From: Eulemur rufifrons
Taxonomy: Eukaryota > Chordata > Mammalia > Primates > Lemuridae
DNA: 64,000 nt
Direction of reading: 5' to 3'
Assembly (NCBI RefSeq): GCF_041146395.1
Contig: NC_090989.1
Span: 53,408,501-53,472,500, forward strand
Made by a program: the position numbers and the translations under genes. Of this stretch, positions 21,400 through 33,379 are shown piece by piece; position 1 is the stretch's first letter; every line of letters starts with the position of its first letter. The notes under the pieces were generated by a model. That model made no database searches. It was not told the DNA's origin and saw only the letters and a program-made list of their open reading frames with translations.

Positions 21400-23135
21400 T
21401 AACCCAGCTGGGTGAGAAGAGTCCAGGTTCAAGACTTGGAGCATGCTATGAACTTCAATTAGCCTTTCACAGAAACATGGCCTCATCCGCATTCTATAAA
21501 TTAGGAAATTTAATCTCAAAAGGCTCTGTGATTTACCAAGCCCACCTGAAATCTACCCAGCAGAATAACTTTAGTTGCAAAAGTCATATGCTTTCTACTG
21601 TTGTCCAAAAATATCAATCAACATGTCTTCAAAAAAGCTTTTCAAAATTGCCCATCTTCTGCTTGTTATTAAAAGAAAAAATTAGGATGAGATTTTCAAG
21701 TAAGATAAGAACAGTGAGGCAACTACTGTGGTATTCTATATTAAATTAAACCCACAAATGATTTGTTAATGGCATATGTAAAGATACATTATTTTTTATA
21801 GTTGATTAATTGTTTGTGGTCATTCTATCAAAAATAGTAGATATTATGAACTTTGTTAGGAAACAGTACTTAAATTTAGATAATTTCTACTCACAGACTA
21901 CTTCTTGGAAAGCTGTTGTTACCAAATTTTTCTATATTTCCTCATGAGAATACTTACTCCAGCATTACATCTTAGTCTCTGGTCGTAGTCACTAAATCAG
22001 TTGACGTTTACAATTTTTCCATCTGTTGTCTAAACCTCATCCTACATTCAGAGAAACTGTACACAATTCTTCCATCATGCAAATCACTAAATGAGACTGA
22101 ACACTTTGTCAAGACTTGTTTTAAGAAGTGAGAGAAATGTTCAATTTTTCAAGACATTTACCAGAAAAACATCCTTTCTCATCAAGCTGGGCAAGTGTGC
22201 TATCTATCTTTTATATTATGTCACCCAAAATTGTGTGAAGGAACTGAATCCTTACCAAACACCTATGATTGATTTCTGGGAGTCTATTGCAGAATGGAAA
22301 ATATCCTTTATAAATATTTGCAGAATGAAAATTTTTAATTTCCATCCCTCCTCTCCCCTCCTTTCCCCTCCCCTCTCTGCCTGCCTTCCATGCTGAGATC
22401 AATAATTACTTTATATGCATAAAAGAATTTGTTTTCTCTCATGCAGTGCTTAGGTAAATTCCTCATATTCAGGAATAAATTTTAAGGACAAGTTCACTTT
22501 GATTCCACCTAACTGCTTTCTCTTCGTACTTGTTGCACTACTGAGAAGTGAGTTTGTGGGACTCAGTTCTTAAGTTTTTCAAATGTATATGATATACTTT
22601 ATTAAAACATGTATTCTTTAGTGAGTTCTTAGAAACACAGAGATACTAAGCAAGAATCTTAAACAGAAACCACAGATAGTGAAAATAGTCTCTAAATGGT
22701 AGGTATCAATTTCTAAGACAGGAAGGTGGGAAGAGAAGGAATGGAAAAAGAACAAACATTTTTATTTTTAGCACCTATAATGTCAGAAAAGAAAGAGGTA
22801 AGAAGGTTAGGCTTGTCACAGCTTCATCTTCTGTGGGGCCACAAACTCAGTATGATGGTTATATAAGAATACTAGCTACATGCATGACGATGGCTCATGG
22901 TTCATTATGCTGGGTTCAGCTAGAAGGTTCTCAGCTGGAGTTGCTCATGTAGTTGCAGTGAAGCACTGGTATCTGAAGGGTTCACTGGGCTGGGTGTTCT
23001 AGAGGGATCCCTCACATTGCTGGAAGTTGCCTGGGAGCTTAGGGTGGGCTGTTGATTGGAGCATTACATGTTCTTCATGAGTTTGGGTTTCCCTCAGCAT
23101 GGTGGCTGCATTTACAAAAAGGTTTCACAAGAGCA
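21400..23135. other. Intergenic, nothing assigned
   Basis: AT-rich sequence. Short open frames at 21360-21749 and 22091-22396 have no domain signature. A CCCTCC-rich pyrimidine patch lies at 22346-22380. Confidence 0.4.
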
Positions 23136-23147
23136 AGTATTCTAAGA

Positions 23148-23567
23148 CAGCAGTCCCTAACCTTTTTGCCACCAGGGACCAGTTTCATGGAAGACAATTT
23201 TTCCATGGACTCAGGAAGAGGAGGATGGTTTCTGAATGATTTAAGCATATTACATATATTACATTTGCAGCCACTCCCCAGCACTAGTATCACTGCCTCA
23301 GCTCCACCTCAGATCATCAGGTATTAGATTCTCATAAGGAGCACGCAACTTGGATCCTTCCCATGTGCAGTTTACGGTAGGGTTCATGCTCCTGTGAGAA
23401 TCTAATGCTGCTGCTGATCTGACAGGAGGTGGAGCTCAGCAGATGATGAGAGCAATGGGGAGTGGCTATAAATACAGATGAAGCTTCACTTGCCTGCAGC
23501 TCACCTCCTGCTGTGAGGCCTGGTTCCTAACAGGCCATGAACTGGTACCAGGGGCTGGGGACTGCAG
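23148..23567. mobile_element. MER1-type hAT-Charlie element, complete
   Basis: Starts 'cagcagtccctaacctttttgccaccaggg' and ends with the matching reversed terminus 'ggggctggggactgcag', with the diagnostic internal 'atcatcaggtattagattctcataagg' and 'tgatctgacaggaggtggagctcag'. The flanking 8-bp target duplications TTCTAAGA (23140-23147) and TTCGAAAA (23568-23575) agree at six of eight bases, as expected of a hAT insertion. Non-coding. Confidence 0.92.
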
Positions 23568-23599
23568 TTCGAAAAGACCAGGTGGACGCTTTGAGCCTT

Positions 23600-25150
23600 C
23601 TATGACTTAGCCTTGAAAATGTATCATATTACTTCCACCACCTTCTATTAGTCAAATCCTTAAGGTCAGACCAGATTGAAACAGAAGGAGATAGATGGAG
23701 AACAATGGCAAAATCACACTGCAGAAGAGCATGTGGGAAGGCTGATCTTATTACATCTGTCTTTGAAAAACAATTTGTTACTGTCTCTTATCTGAACTCA
23801 ACATTTCACATCCCTTTCACATGCAAGATACAATTAGTCCTAAAGTCTCATCAGCCTCAAATCCAGATCTTGTCTTTGATATGAAGTCCAGGTGTGGTCA
23901 AGGCTTCTTGGGTCTGGGCATGATTATTCAAGCATGACTCTTTGGGGGCAGTTCTTGGTTTCTAGTTTCTTTATCTCCTCCCCTCCCAGGTCCCCCCATC
24001 CCACCCCCACAGCTGCTGTTTACCTAATCCCTCTAAGGGTGGCCCTGCAGGTGAGGAGAAATGTAAAGGGGGCAAGGTTGTTTACGTCTAGTACTGTCCT
24101 AAGAATGTTTTGTTCTCTCTGGGCCTGGCGGATGTCTTCCTCTGTGTGCGTTTTTTGGAGTCCTCATTCTCTCCTACTGGGCCCCTCTGACAGCAGTTCT
24201 TGTTTCTGGGACATCCACTCCTCACCGTCTCACTCTGTCAGTATCTCAGTGCCCTCCTAGCCAGTCGTTTTGAGCAGGAATAAAAATAAGGAGTGGTTTC
24301 TGGCCTAGTTTAATTAAATAAAACAGTTTCTTTTACTTCTCCCCACCCCACCCACAGGGTTTAACTGTAATGATAACCAGGTTTATTTCTTTATGAACAA
24401 AGAGAAAGTATAACCAGCTATCTTCCTTCCCATTTTCCCACCTCTGATCCCACGGTGGGAGGGTTTGGCTGAAGAGGATTCTTTCCTTTGGGAGAGTGCG
24501 TAGCTTACTGGGCACCCAGGAAGTGGTAATGGTTTGTCCTGGGCAATGGCTCAACTCGGCACAGCCTCATGTTTCCTAACTCTCGAAGAGGTAGAGGAGT
24601 GAATTTGGGTTTCAAAGCCTTATCCAAAAAGAAATAAGTGCCAGGTTAGCTCTATTGGCTCTGGTGTGTGAACTTTTACTCATTTCCCCTTTTCTACTCT
24701 TTCCCCAGTTCCTACACACCAAAACCAAGTCTTCATTGATCTCTACCCTCAATGCTGTATTATCAGAGATTGGGTTCATCTCTCCTTGTCTTATTTCTTC
24801 TTAAGGTCCAGGCAGCAGACTGGGGTCCAATTATTATAGACTCAACTACTTTATTTAATGAAAGTAATAATTCAGACAAAGTGGAATTTTAAGCCAAAAA
24901 CACTAAGCCAGAGAAAGACAGTTAATTTATATTCATAAAATATGTAATCCATCTAGCAGATAAAATGGCAATGAACATTTGGAAACCAATAGCATAAAAA
25001 TATATAAAATTAAGACATGAATAGAAATAAAAAGAGGGAAAAAAATACCTATAGAGTAGGAGACACTCCTGTCACAGGTTGACATTTCAAATGATAAATT
25101 AACAATAAGCATGTTAGGGATTTTGAAACAGTTAACCCAATTGATTAAAG
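23600..25150. other. Intergenic, nothing assigned
   Basis: No gene. The 122-residue open frame at 23892-24260 has no recognisable domain and sits in CT-rich sequence. 24840-25150 is AT-rich. Confidence 0.4.
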
Positions 25151-25159
25151 TGAAAATAG

Positions 25160-25440
25160 AACTTAAATGCCATGTTCTTTGATGCCTCTCTGCTTTAAGA
25201 CACGCTGTTCTCTTAGTCTAGAAAGTTCTTTCCTACCCTCTCCATCTATTCGTTTTAAGTCCTTCCTCAAATGGTGGTTTCTCCGTGAAGCTTTCTCCCC
25301 AGTGGGATTAAGCACAGCATCTCACATATACCTATGTGTAGGCTACAAGGGCAACGGTCATATTCCTATCTTTGTATCCCCAATATTTAGCACACTGCAT
25401 GGTGGCTGTGGGTCCTTAGAGAATATTTATTGAAAGAAAG
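25160..25440 (+). repeat. L2 3' end
   Basis: Sense L2: 'cttcctcaaatggtggtttctccgtgaagctttctcc', 'tatctttgtatccccaatatttagcacactgcatgg', 'agaatatttattga' in order. Confidence 0.82.
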
Positions 25441-25449
25441 CATAGTATA

Positions 25450-26335
25450 GCAATGAGAGCACAGCCAACTTTGTCAGTGTAAAACAAGGACAGCAATGAG
25501 AAGATTCTCTCTCATCTATTAAGGCTCATAAATGGAAGTGAGGCTTGTTTTGGAAAAGCCGTGGTCTTCTCAGTGGCTAGTCCATTGAACCACTAGCTGG
25601 CCCATCTACACTGAGATGTTTTAACTCCTTCTCAAAATAGCAGAATTACCTGAAATGCTTTATCATTTCCCATTAAAGGAAATGGCATCAGAGAGCAAAG
25701 TTAAAAGCAATCAAATGGAGAATGTAATGGGCTCAAAATATTTAAAGATTGGGGTTGTCAAGGAAAAGGTAAATATAGGCCCAACAACAAAATGGTGTTA
25801 TCCCCACTAAGACACAACATCCAGACAAGCCACTCAGGCACGGAGGTACGGCCTCTGCCTCACGTGCCAATGTGGTTTGAGGTGTGCCCGCCCACACCCA
25901 CTTCCCAGGAACCTGTTGTGGCAGCTGAGAGCCACCTGGGCTCAGCAGCACTGTGGCCTCTGAGGAAATGGAGCAGAGAGCAGCCTGGCGGTGCAAGTGT
26001 TAGGCTTACACCCTGCCCTTTCAGCAGAGCACCTGGAGGCTGCAATGTGGGTGAGGCGCAATCTCCCAAAGACTTGCTAGTCTCATTTAGTACCTTGGTT
26101 TTGAAAGGGCTTCTGAGAGGCAACTTGTCGCTGTGAGTAGATGGAGAGATACTTCCCTGCTTAAGCTGCTCCACGTCATGTCTAATTCATCCTCCAGGTG
26201 TGGGCACCCCCACTTAACCTTCTGATTTTCCTATTTTATCATGGTGGTGACAGATGGAAATTTTCATGAAGAATTTCACCAAGAAACTGAGATAAAACAA
26301 AAGTTAAATGAATAGGGGAAGCATGACAGCAAAAG
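25450..26335. other. Intergenic, nothing assigned
   Basis: The locally GC-richer patch 25830-26110 gives overlapping open frames on both strands but no domain or splice evidence for a gene. Confidence 0.4.
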
Positions 26336-26349
26336 GCAGCTGAATATAT

Positions 26350-26700
26350 ATTTTAATTCACCGATTCATTTAAGAAGTATTCACAGAGGGCCTATTTGTG
26401 ATGAACTCTTCTTAAAATTTCCTGGGAAGGGTTTTCAGAAAAGTAATGCCAGAGTTGAATCTCAGGTGATCACCAACTGAAGGAAGAATGGGGTTGGCAT
26501 ACCAGTTTTTCTAGGCAGAGAGTATAGCATATACAAAAAGGCATGAAAAGAGAGCATGATGTGCCTCATGGACTGGTAAAGAATTTGGTGGTTTGGTGCA
26601 GTCAAAGTCAAATGAGGTGGTGAGGGTAGAAAATTAAAGAGTCAGGATGCGGCCAAATCCCATTCTTGAGAAGGGTTTGTTTATCATTTTCTATTCAGAC
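26350..26700 (-). repeat. Probable L2, antisense
   Basis: 'ttcatttaagaagtattcac' start, then 'atcaccaactgaaggaagaatggggttgg', 'aggcagagagtatagcatatacaaaaaggcatg' and 'ggatgcggccaaatcccattc' follow the order of reverse L2. Diverged. Confidence 0.5.
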
Positions 26701-26709
26701 TCCTATGAG

Positions 26710-27700
26710 GGAGCACAAAAATGTTATATACATGCCTGAAATAATTGTGGTAAATTCTCCCATAGAATTTTCAGATATAATTGAGTACTGAGAGGATCTT
26801 TAATGATTTTATCACAAACATACTCAAGAAAAATAATCAGACTAGATCTTCTCCATGTTAACCAACCTTTCTGAAAAATAAAATCTAAATTATATGTAGT
26901 AAGTGATTGAAAAATTTGGTACTCTTGTGTTATTGAGGGGGGGAATGTGTAATATTAGTACTGTAAGTCAATACAGAATGTTTACCATGGCTGTGAGTAC
27001 AGATTATGCAAACATCACTAGTTTATGTGGTTGGGGAAGGTCTAAGAAAAGAAAGAGCAAGCTAATATATTTGATTTCTCAGTGATTTTATACCTTTTTG
27101 TTAAAAACATAGTTTAAAAAATTTTACAAACAATGATTTATTTTTACAAATAAGATTTTCACCTCACAAATCAATGTCTGTTTATTAGTTTTGGTCACAG
27201 TAAAAAGCATTGCCTTTAAAAATCCATTCAACTTCCTGCCATATTTTTTCAACTCTAGACACAGATTGGTGGTTAAAAAGAGAAGTTTGAAACATAAGGT
27301 TGAAATGAATGAAAATAAATAAATGACAGAAATTCAGAACAATCTGAAATTATTAAGGGTTGTGACGCACAGTGAAATCTGACCAGGACGTAAATAATAG
27401 GTCTACCCGGAAACCCAAACAGTGAAGCAGAAGCATTCCATCTAAAAGACAGAGAAGAGATTTATATTCTTATGTTAAAACATGAATTTACTTCCTGAGA
27501 AATACAAATGAAACTAAAATGTGGCTCTTGTGTGAAAAAGCCCTAAGCAATAATTGTATGAACCAACCACTCGACATTTAAAAATCAATCAGGCATAAAC
27601 CATTTTAATCCTGAAGCCCACATAGTCTGGTTTTGACAGCTAAAAGGCAAATAAAAATATTTAGTAATTTAATCAGTCACTCAACAGACTAAGAGGGAAT
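26710..27700. other. Intergenic, nothing assigned
   Basis: AT-rich, no gene or confident repeat. 27540-27700 is unremarkable. Confidence 0.4.
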
Positions 27701-27720
27701 CTATTTTTTCATATTTTTTA

Positions 27721-27743
27721 TATTTACATATTATATGTAAATA
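27721..27743. repeat. Perfect AT-rich palindrome
   Basis: A perfect 10-bp stem TATTTACATA / TATGTAAATA around a 3-nt loop, in an AT-only tract at the 3' edge of the L1 below. It may be part of a degraded poly(A)/AT microsatellite. Confidence 0.85.
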
Positions 27744-27779
27744 TGTAATATATATTATATTTATATTTGATATTTTTTA

Positions 27780-30343
27780 TTGTGGTAAGAACATGAGCTC
27801 TACAATCTTAACAAATTTTTAAGCATTTAATACAGTATTGTTAACTATAGGTACCATGTTGGACGGCAGATTTCTAGAATTTATTCATCTTGTAAAACTG
27901 CAACTTTACAACTGTTGAACAGCAACTCCTTGTTTTCCCTTTCCCCTTCCCCAGCCCTGGGCAACCAGCATTCTACTTTCTGTTTCTATGAATTTGACTA
28001 TTTGAGATATCCCATATAAGTGGGATCATGCAGCATTTGATTTTCGTGACCAATATATTTCACTTACCACAATATTCTCCAGGTTCATCCATGTTGTCAT
28101 CTATGGCAAGATTTCCTTCTTTTTTAAGGCTAAATAATAATTCATTGTATATATTCCACCATTTCTTTATCCATTCGTCATCAATGGACATGACAGTTAG
28201 GTTGTTTCCATATCCTGGATATTGTGACTAATGCTGGATTTTTGTGGGAATGCTGATATCTCTTTGACATCTTGATTTCATTTCCTTTGGATATATACTC
28301 AGAAGTGAGATTGCTGGATCATATGGTAATAATATTTTTAACTTTTTAGGAACCACCATACTGTTTTTCACAGTGGCTACACCATTTTACATTCCCACCA
28401 ACAGTGTATAAGGGTCCCCTTCCTCCACATCCTCACCAATACTTTTTGTCTTTTGAATAATAGCTATTCTAACAAATGTGAAGCAATATCTCATTGTGAT
28501 TTTGATTTGTATTTCCCTGATGATTAGTGATGTTCAACACTTTTCATATACCTGTTGGTAATTTGTATGTCTTCTTTACAGAAACATCTATTCACGGCCA
28601 TTCCTCTTTTTTTTTTTTTTTTTTGTTTTGCTTGAGATGGAGTCTTGCTCCATTGCCTGGGCTAGAGTATAGTGGCATCATCAGAGCTCACTGCAAGCTC
28701 AAACTCCTGGGCTCAAGCTATCTTCCTGCCTCAGCCTCCCGAGTAGGCATGTACCACCACACCTGGCTAATTTTTGCATTTATTTTTGGATAATTGGGGT
28801 CTTACTATGTTGCTCAGGTTGGTCTTGAACTCCTGGCCTCAAATGATCCTTCGGCCTCAGCTTCCCAAAAAGCTAGGATTACAGGCATGAGACAACACAC
28901 CTGGCCAGTTGCCCATTTTTTAATGAGGTTGTTTGGGGGGTTTTGCTGGTATTGAGCTGTGATTTTTCTTAAATATTTTAGATATTAGTCCCTTATCTGA
29001 TAGATTATTTGCAAATATTTTCTCCCAATCCATAGGTTGCCTTTTCATTTTGTTGATTGTTTCCTTTGCTGTGTAGAGCTTCTTAGTTTTATGTAGTTCT
29101 ACTTCTTCATTTTTGCTGTTGTTGCCTGAGTTTTTGTTGTCATATCCAAAAATTCATTGCCAAGGCAAGTGTCAAGGAGATTTTCCCCCATTTTCTTCTA
29201 GGAATTTTATAGTTTTAGGTCTTACATTTAAGTCTTTAATCCATTTTGAGTTGATTTTTGTGTATGGTGTAAGATAAGGGTCCAATTGCATTCTTTTGCA
29301 TGTGGATATCCAGATTTTCCAACATTTATTGAGGAGACTATCCTTTCCTCATTGTGTATTCTTGCTGCCCTTGTCAAAAATTCATTGACTGTATATGCTT
29401 GGGTTTATTTCCAGGCTCCCTATTCTCTTCCATTGGTCTATGTGTACCATACTTTTTATAACAGTACCATAGTTTTGATTATTATAGCTTTGTAATATAA
29501 TCTGAAATCCAGAAATATGATGCCTTTAACTTTGCTCTTCTTTTGCCAGCTTTCTTTGGCTATTTGTGGTCTTTTGTGGTTTCATATGAATTCTAGAATT
29601 TTTTACAATTTCTTTGAAAAGTGACATTGAAATTTTAATAGGGATTATGTTGAACTGTATATCTATTTGGGTAGCATGAACATCTTAACAATATTACTTC
29701 CTCCAATCCGTGAACATAGTACATCTTTCTATTTATTTGTGTACCATTCAATTTTTTATGAATGTTTTATAGTTCTCAGTGTAAAGATCTTTCACCACCT
29801 TGTTTAAATTTATTCCTAAGTATTTTATTATTTTTGATGTTAATAAGATGTATCTTTTTCAGATATGTTGGTGTAAAGAAATGGAACTCATTTTTATGTG
29901 CACATTTTGTATCCTACAACTTTACTTAATTTGTTAATTAGCTGTAACAGTTTTTCTGTGTGGTGTCTTTAGGGTTTTCTAATATAATATCATGCCATCT
30001 GCTAACAGAAATAATTTTATTTCTTCCTTTCTGACTTGGATGCTGTTTATTTCTTTTTCGTATCTGATTGCTCTTGTTAGTACTTTCAGAACTGTATAGA
30101 AGTAGTGATAGTGGAAATACTTGCCTTGTACTGGGTCTCAGAGGAAAAGATTTAAGTTTCTCCCCATTGATTATGATGTTAGCTTTGGGTTTTTCATAAA
30201 TGGCCTTTGTTGTGTTGTCGAAACTTCCTTCTATACTTACTGAGAGTTTTTATTATAAATGAATGTTGATCTTTTTCAAGTGATTTTTCTGTATCCATTG
30301 AGATGATTGTATGGTTTTTATTTTTAATTCTTAACCTAATTTT
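27780..30343 (-). mobile_element. L1 3' end and ORF2, antisense (body of twin-primed L1)
   Basis: From the left: L1 3' UTR reversed ('gttaactataggtaccatg', 'aactccttgttttcccttt'), then reversed ORF2 C-terminal region ('accattttacattcccaccaacagtgtata') and reverse-transcriptase region ending near 'ccattgagatgattgtatgg'. An Alu interrupts it at about 28605-28912. All frames are broken, so it is an inactive relic. Confidence 0.9.
28605..28912 (-). mobile_element. Alu, minus strand, nested in L1
   Basis: T-tail at 28605-28624, then a reversed Alu from 'gagatggagtcttgctccattgcc' to 'acaccaccacacctggcc'-type end at 28912. It interrupts L1 ORF2 sequence that resumes at 'gttgcccattttttaatgagg', so it is younger than the L1. 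Confidence 0.92.
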
Positions 30344-30345
30344 AT

Positions 30346-31105
30346 ACCTCAAGGAGCTAGAAAAAGAAGAAACTAAACCCCAAGTTAGTAGAAGGAAAGT
30401 AATAATACATATTAGGGTAAAAGTAAATGAAATAGAGAATGGAAAAACTATTCAAAAAAATCAACAAAACTAAGAGGTTTTTCTTTGTAAAAATACACAA
30501 AATCAACAAATTTTTAGCAAGACTAAGAAAAAATACAAAAGATTCAAATAAAACTGGAAATAAAAGAGGAGATATTTATAATGGAAGCCTCAGAAATAAA
30601 AAGGATTGATTATAAGGGACTATGGATAAAAATCATATGCAAATTGAATAACCTAGAAGAAATAGATACATTCCTATTAATAGAACCATACACTCTGCCA
30701 AGACAGAATCTAAGAAGAAATAGAAAGCCTGAACAGACCAATAAGAAATAAGATTGAAGGTAAATCAAAACCCTTCCAACAAAGAAAAGCCTAAGACCAG
30801 ATGGATTCATGGCTGAATTCTATCAAACATTCAAAGTATAACCAATACCAAACATTCTTAAACGCTTCAAAAAAATAATAGAATAGAGGGAATACTTTCA
30901 AACCTGTTTTATGAGGCCAGCATTACCCTGATACCAAAGTCAGACAAGGCCACCACAAGAAAAGAAATCTACAGGTCAGTATCTCTGATGAATATAGATG
31001 TAAAAATTCTCTAGAAAATGTTATCAAACTAAATTCAACAACACTTCAAAAAGATTACACACCATGACCAAGTGAAATTTATCCCTGGGATGCAAGAAAT
31101 ATTTT
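30346..31105 (+). mobile_element. Inverted 5' segment of the twin-primed L1
   Basis: Sense L1 ORF2, from 'aaggagctagaaaaagaag' (a lysine/glutamate-rich stretch before the reverse transcriptase) through 'ttcctattaatagaacc' and 'taccctgataccaaagtcagac' to 'tttatccctgggatgcaag'. Its right end is the ORF2 position adjoining the left element's 5' edge, with only about 45 nt missing between them. Confidence 0.85.
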
Positions 31106-31109
31106 TGAA

Positions 31110-31490
31110 AACTGATTCACTCTTATATTTTATTGACATGTTCAAGTTTTCTATTTCTTGGTGATTTAATTTAGGCAGGTTGTATGTTTCTAGGAATTTA
31201 TTTCTTCTAGGTTATCCCTTTTTTTGGTCTATAATTCTGCATAATACAATCTTATAATCCTTTTTATTTCTGTGGCATCAGTTTTAATGTCTCATCTTTC
31301 ATTTGTCTCCTCACTTTTTGAGTCTAGCTAAGGGTTTGTCAGTTTTTTAAATTTTTTCCAAAAAATCCAACTCTTAGTTTCATTGATGTTTTTCTGCTGT
31401 TTTATATTTTCTATTTTGTTATTTCTGCTCTATGTTTATTTCCTTCTGCTACCTTTGGGCTTAGTTTGTCCCTATTTTTCTAATTATGTT
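31110..31490 (-). mobile_element. Older L1 ORF2 fragment, antisense
   Basis: Reversed ORF2 just before the reverse transcriptase: 'ttaggcaggttgtatgtttctaggaatttatttcttctaggtt', then 'gtctcatctttcatttgtctcc', then 'ccaactcttagtttcattgatg'. It covers ORF2 also present in the inverted segment at 30346-31105, so it is a different L1 copy. Confidence 0.8.
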
Positions 31491-33375
31491 ATTTAGCATC
31501 CTCTCATTTCAATTTGAAGAATTCTCTTCTAGCATTTCTTATAAGGCAGGTCTAATAGTAATGAACTCCCTCAACTTTTGTTTGTCTGAGAAAGTCTTTA
31601 TCTCGCCTTCATTTCTGAAAGACCGTTGTTCCAGGTAAAGAATTCTTGGTTAGCAGGCTTTTTGTTTTTTCTTTTAGAAGGTCAAATATATCCTACTCCC
31701 TTCTGGACTGCAAGATTTCTGCTGAGAAACTAACTGATAGTTTTATGAAGTCTTCCTTGTGCATGATGAGTTGCTTTTCTCTTGTTGCTTTCAAAATTCT
31801 CTTTGTTCCTGACTTTTGACAACTGGATTGTAATATGTCTAATGTAGACTTCTTTGGGTTCATCTTATTTTTGGTTGTTTGAGCTTTATAAATACAGATT
31901 TCCACTTCCCTCCTCAGATTTGGGAAGTTTTCAGCCATTTTTTTTTTTTAAATAAGATTTCCTCTCCTTTCTTTCTCTATTCCCTTTCTGCAAATCTCCT
32001 AACGAATATTTGAGGGTGTCCCATAATTCCTTTAGACTTTTTTCACTGTTTTATTCCTTTTTCTTTTTGCCCCTCTGACTTAATAATTTCAAATGACCTT
32101 ACTTCAAGTTCACTGATTCTTTCTTGTGCTTGATAAAGTCTGGTTTTGAATCCCACTAGTGAATTCTTTTAGTTCAGCTGCTGTAGTCTTTAGCAAGAGA
32201 ATTTCTGTTTGATTCTTCTTTATTATTTATATCTCGTTAATATTCTCACATTGTTCATGCATCATCCTCCTGGTATTGGTTAGTTGTCTATGTCCTCTTT
32301 ATAACTCATGAGGCTTCTTTTAGATAATTATTTTTAATTCTTTCTTAGGCAATTAATCCCTGGATCTCCATTTCTTTAGTGTGGGCTAGTGAGGAATTAT
32401 TTTGTTCTTTTGGTTGTTTCATGTTTTTCTGATTCTTCATGTTTCTTATAGCTTTGCATTAGTGTCTGTATATTTAAAGAAAAAGCCCTCTCCCTGTCAT
32501 CATGAACTGGTTTAGACTGGGAACAACCTTCACCAGTCATCCCAGATAGAGATTCTGGGCCTTTGTAACTAGCTGTTCTGACTTCTAGTCTTTTATTTTT
32601 CCAGGAGATTATAATCTCTTTCACTGTTTTGTGTCTCATTATGTCAGTTCTGTCAGTGCTTTGCATTAGGTAATACAGAAATAGGTCCTTCAGGTGGCAC
32701 ACTAAAATGCTGGGGACATTGGGGAAAGCTCGACTTTCCCCACTACCTCCCAGAGGAAAAGCCTCTCTTTTACACCGTCTCCAAGCCTCACAAAGCCATG
32801 CTGGCTGCAGTTGCCCCAGGTGTCTGCAATATGCCAGTTTCTTTAGCACTCTGTGTGAGATGAGACAGAAACCAGCCCCTTGGAGAGTGCACTGAAAAGC
32901 TGAGGATGTTGGAGCCCGTTCCATTCTTCCTTCCTTCCTGGAGCAGAGACCTCAGTTTTGCCCTTTCTCCAAGCCTCACAGAGCTATGGTAGCCATAGGA
33001 ATGTGCCCATTCTCCTATACGCCCCAGGGGTCAAGGCTATGTCAGTTCTTTCCATGCTCCATGTGAGGTAAGACAGGAGCTAGTCCCTCAGGGAGCTCCC
33101 TGAAAAACCAGAAACACTGGGTGTTTTCACTCACCCCAGGAGGAGTTGCAATCTCTCCCAAGTGCTGAGCTGTTCTAGCTTCAGGGAGAAACTGATGCAG
33201 GTAATGTGAAATTGGCCTTACCCACTTCAGTGAGGCCAGTCTAAGTTTTGTATAGGTCTGGGGTGTTGCAACTTCTTAACTGGATTCCAGACTTCTCATA
33301 AAGGTATTCTGTTACTTATATAGTTGTTAAATCTGTGGTTTTGTAGGGGAATGTAGGCTTGAATTTCCTATTCTG
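31491..33375 (-). mobile_element. L1 ORF1 and 5' UTR, antisense (L1M or HAL1)
   Basis: A minus-strand frame at 31938-31693 reads ENFPNLRREVEICIYKAQ, then RILKATREKQL and FSAEILQSRRE. These are the C-terminal RNA-binding domain motifs of L1 ORF1p, so it is a genuine ORF1 remnant. ORF1 N-terminal sequence and a GC-richer L1 5' UTR (32480-33300) follow, ending near 33375 at 'ctattctgctat', the reverse of an L1 5' start. It is inactive. ORF2 endonuclease is absent between it and 31110-31490, so this may be HAL1 or a deleted L1M. Confidence 0.8.
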
Positions 33376-33379
33376 CTAT

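Noticed and set aside
23892..24260. 122-residue plus-strand frame
   Set aside because: Serine/proline-rich because of a CT-rich sequence; no family signature.
32397..32924. 175-residue minus-strand frame
   Set aside because: It lies in the antisense L1 5' UTR next to an ORF1 remnant and does not match ORF1 or ORF2.
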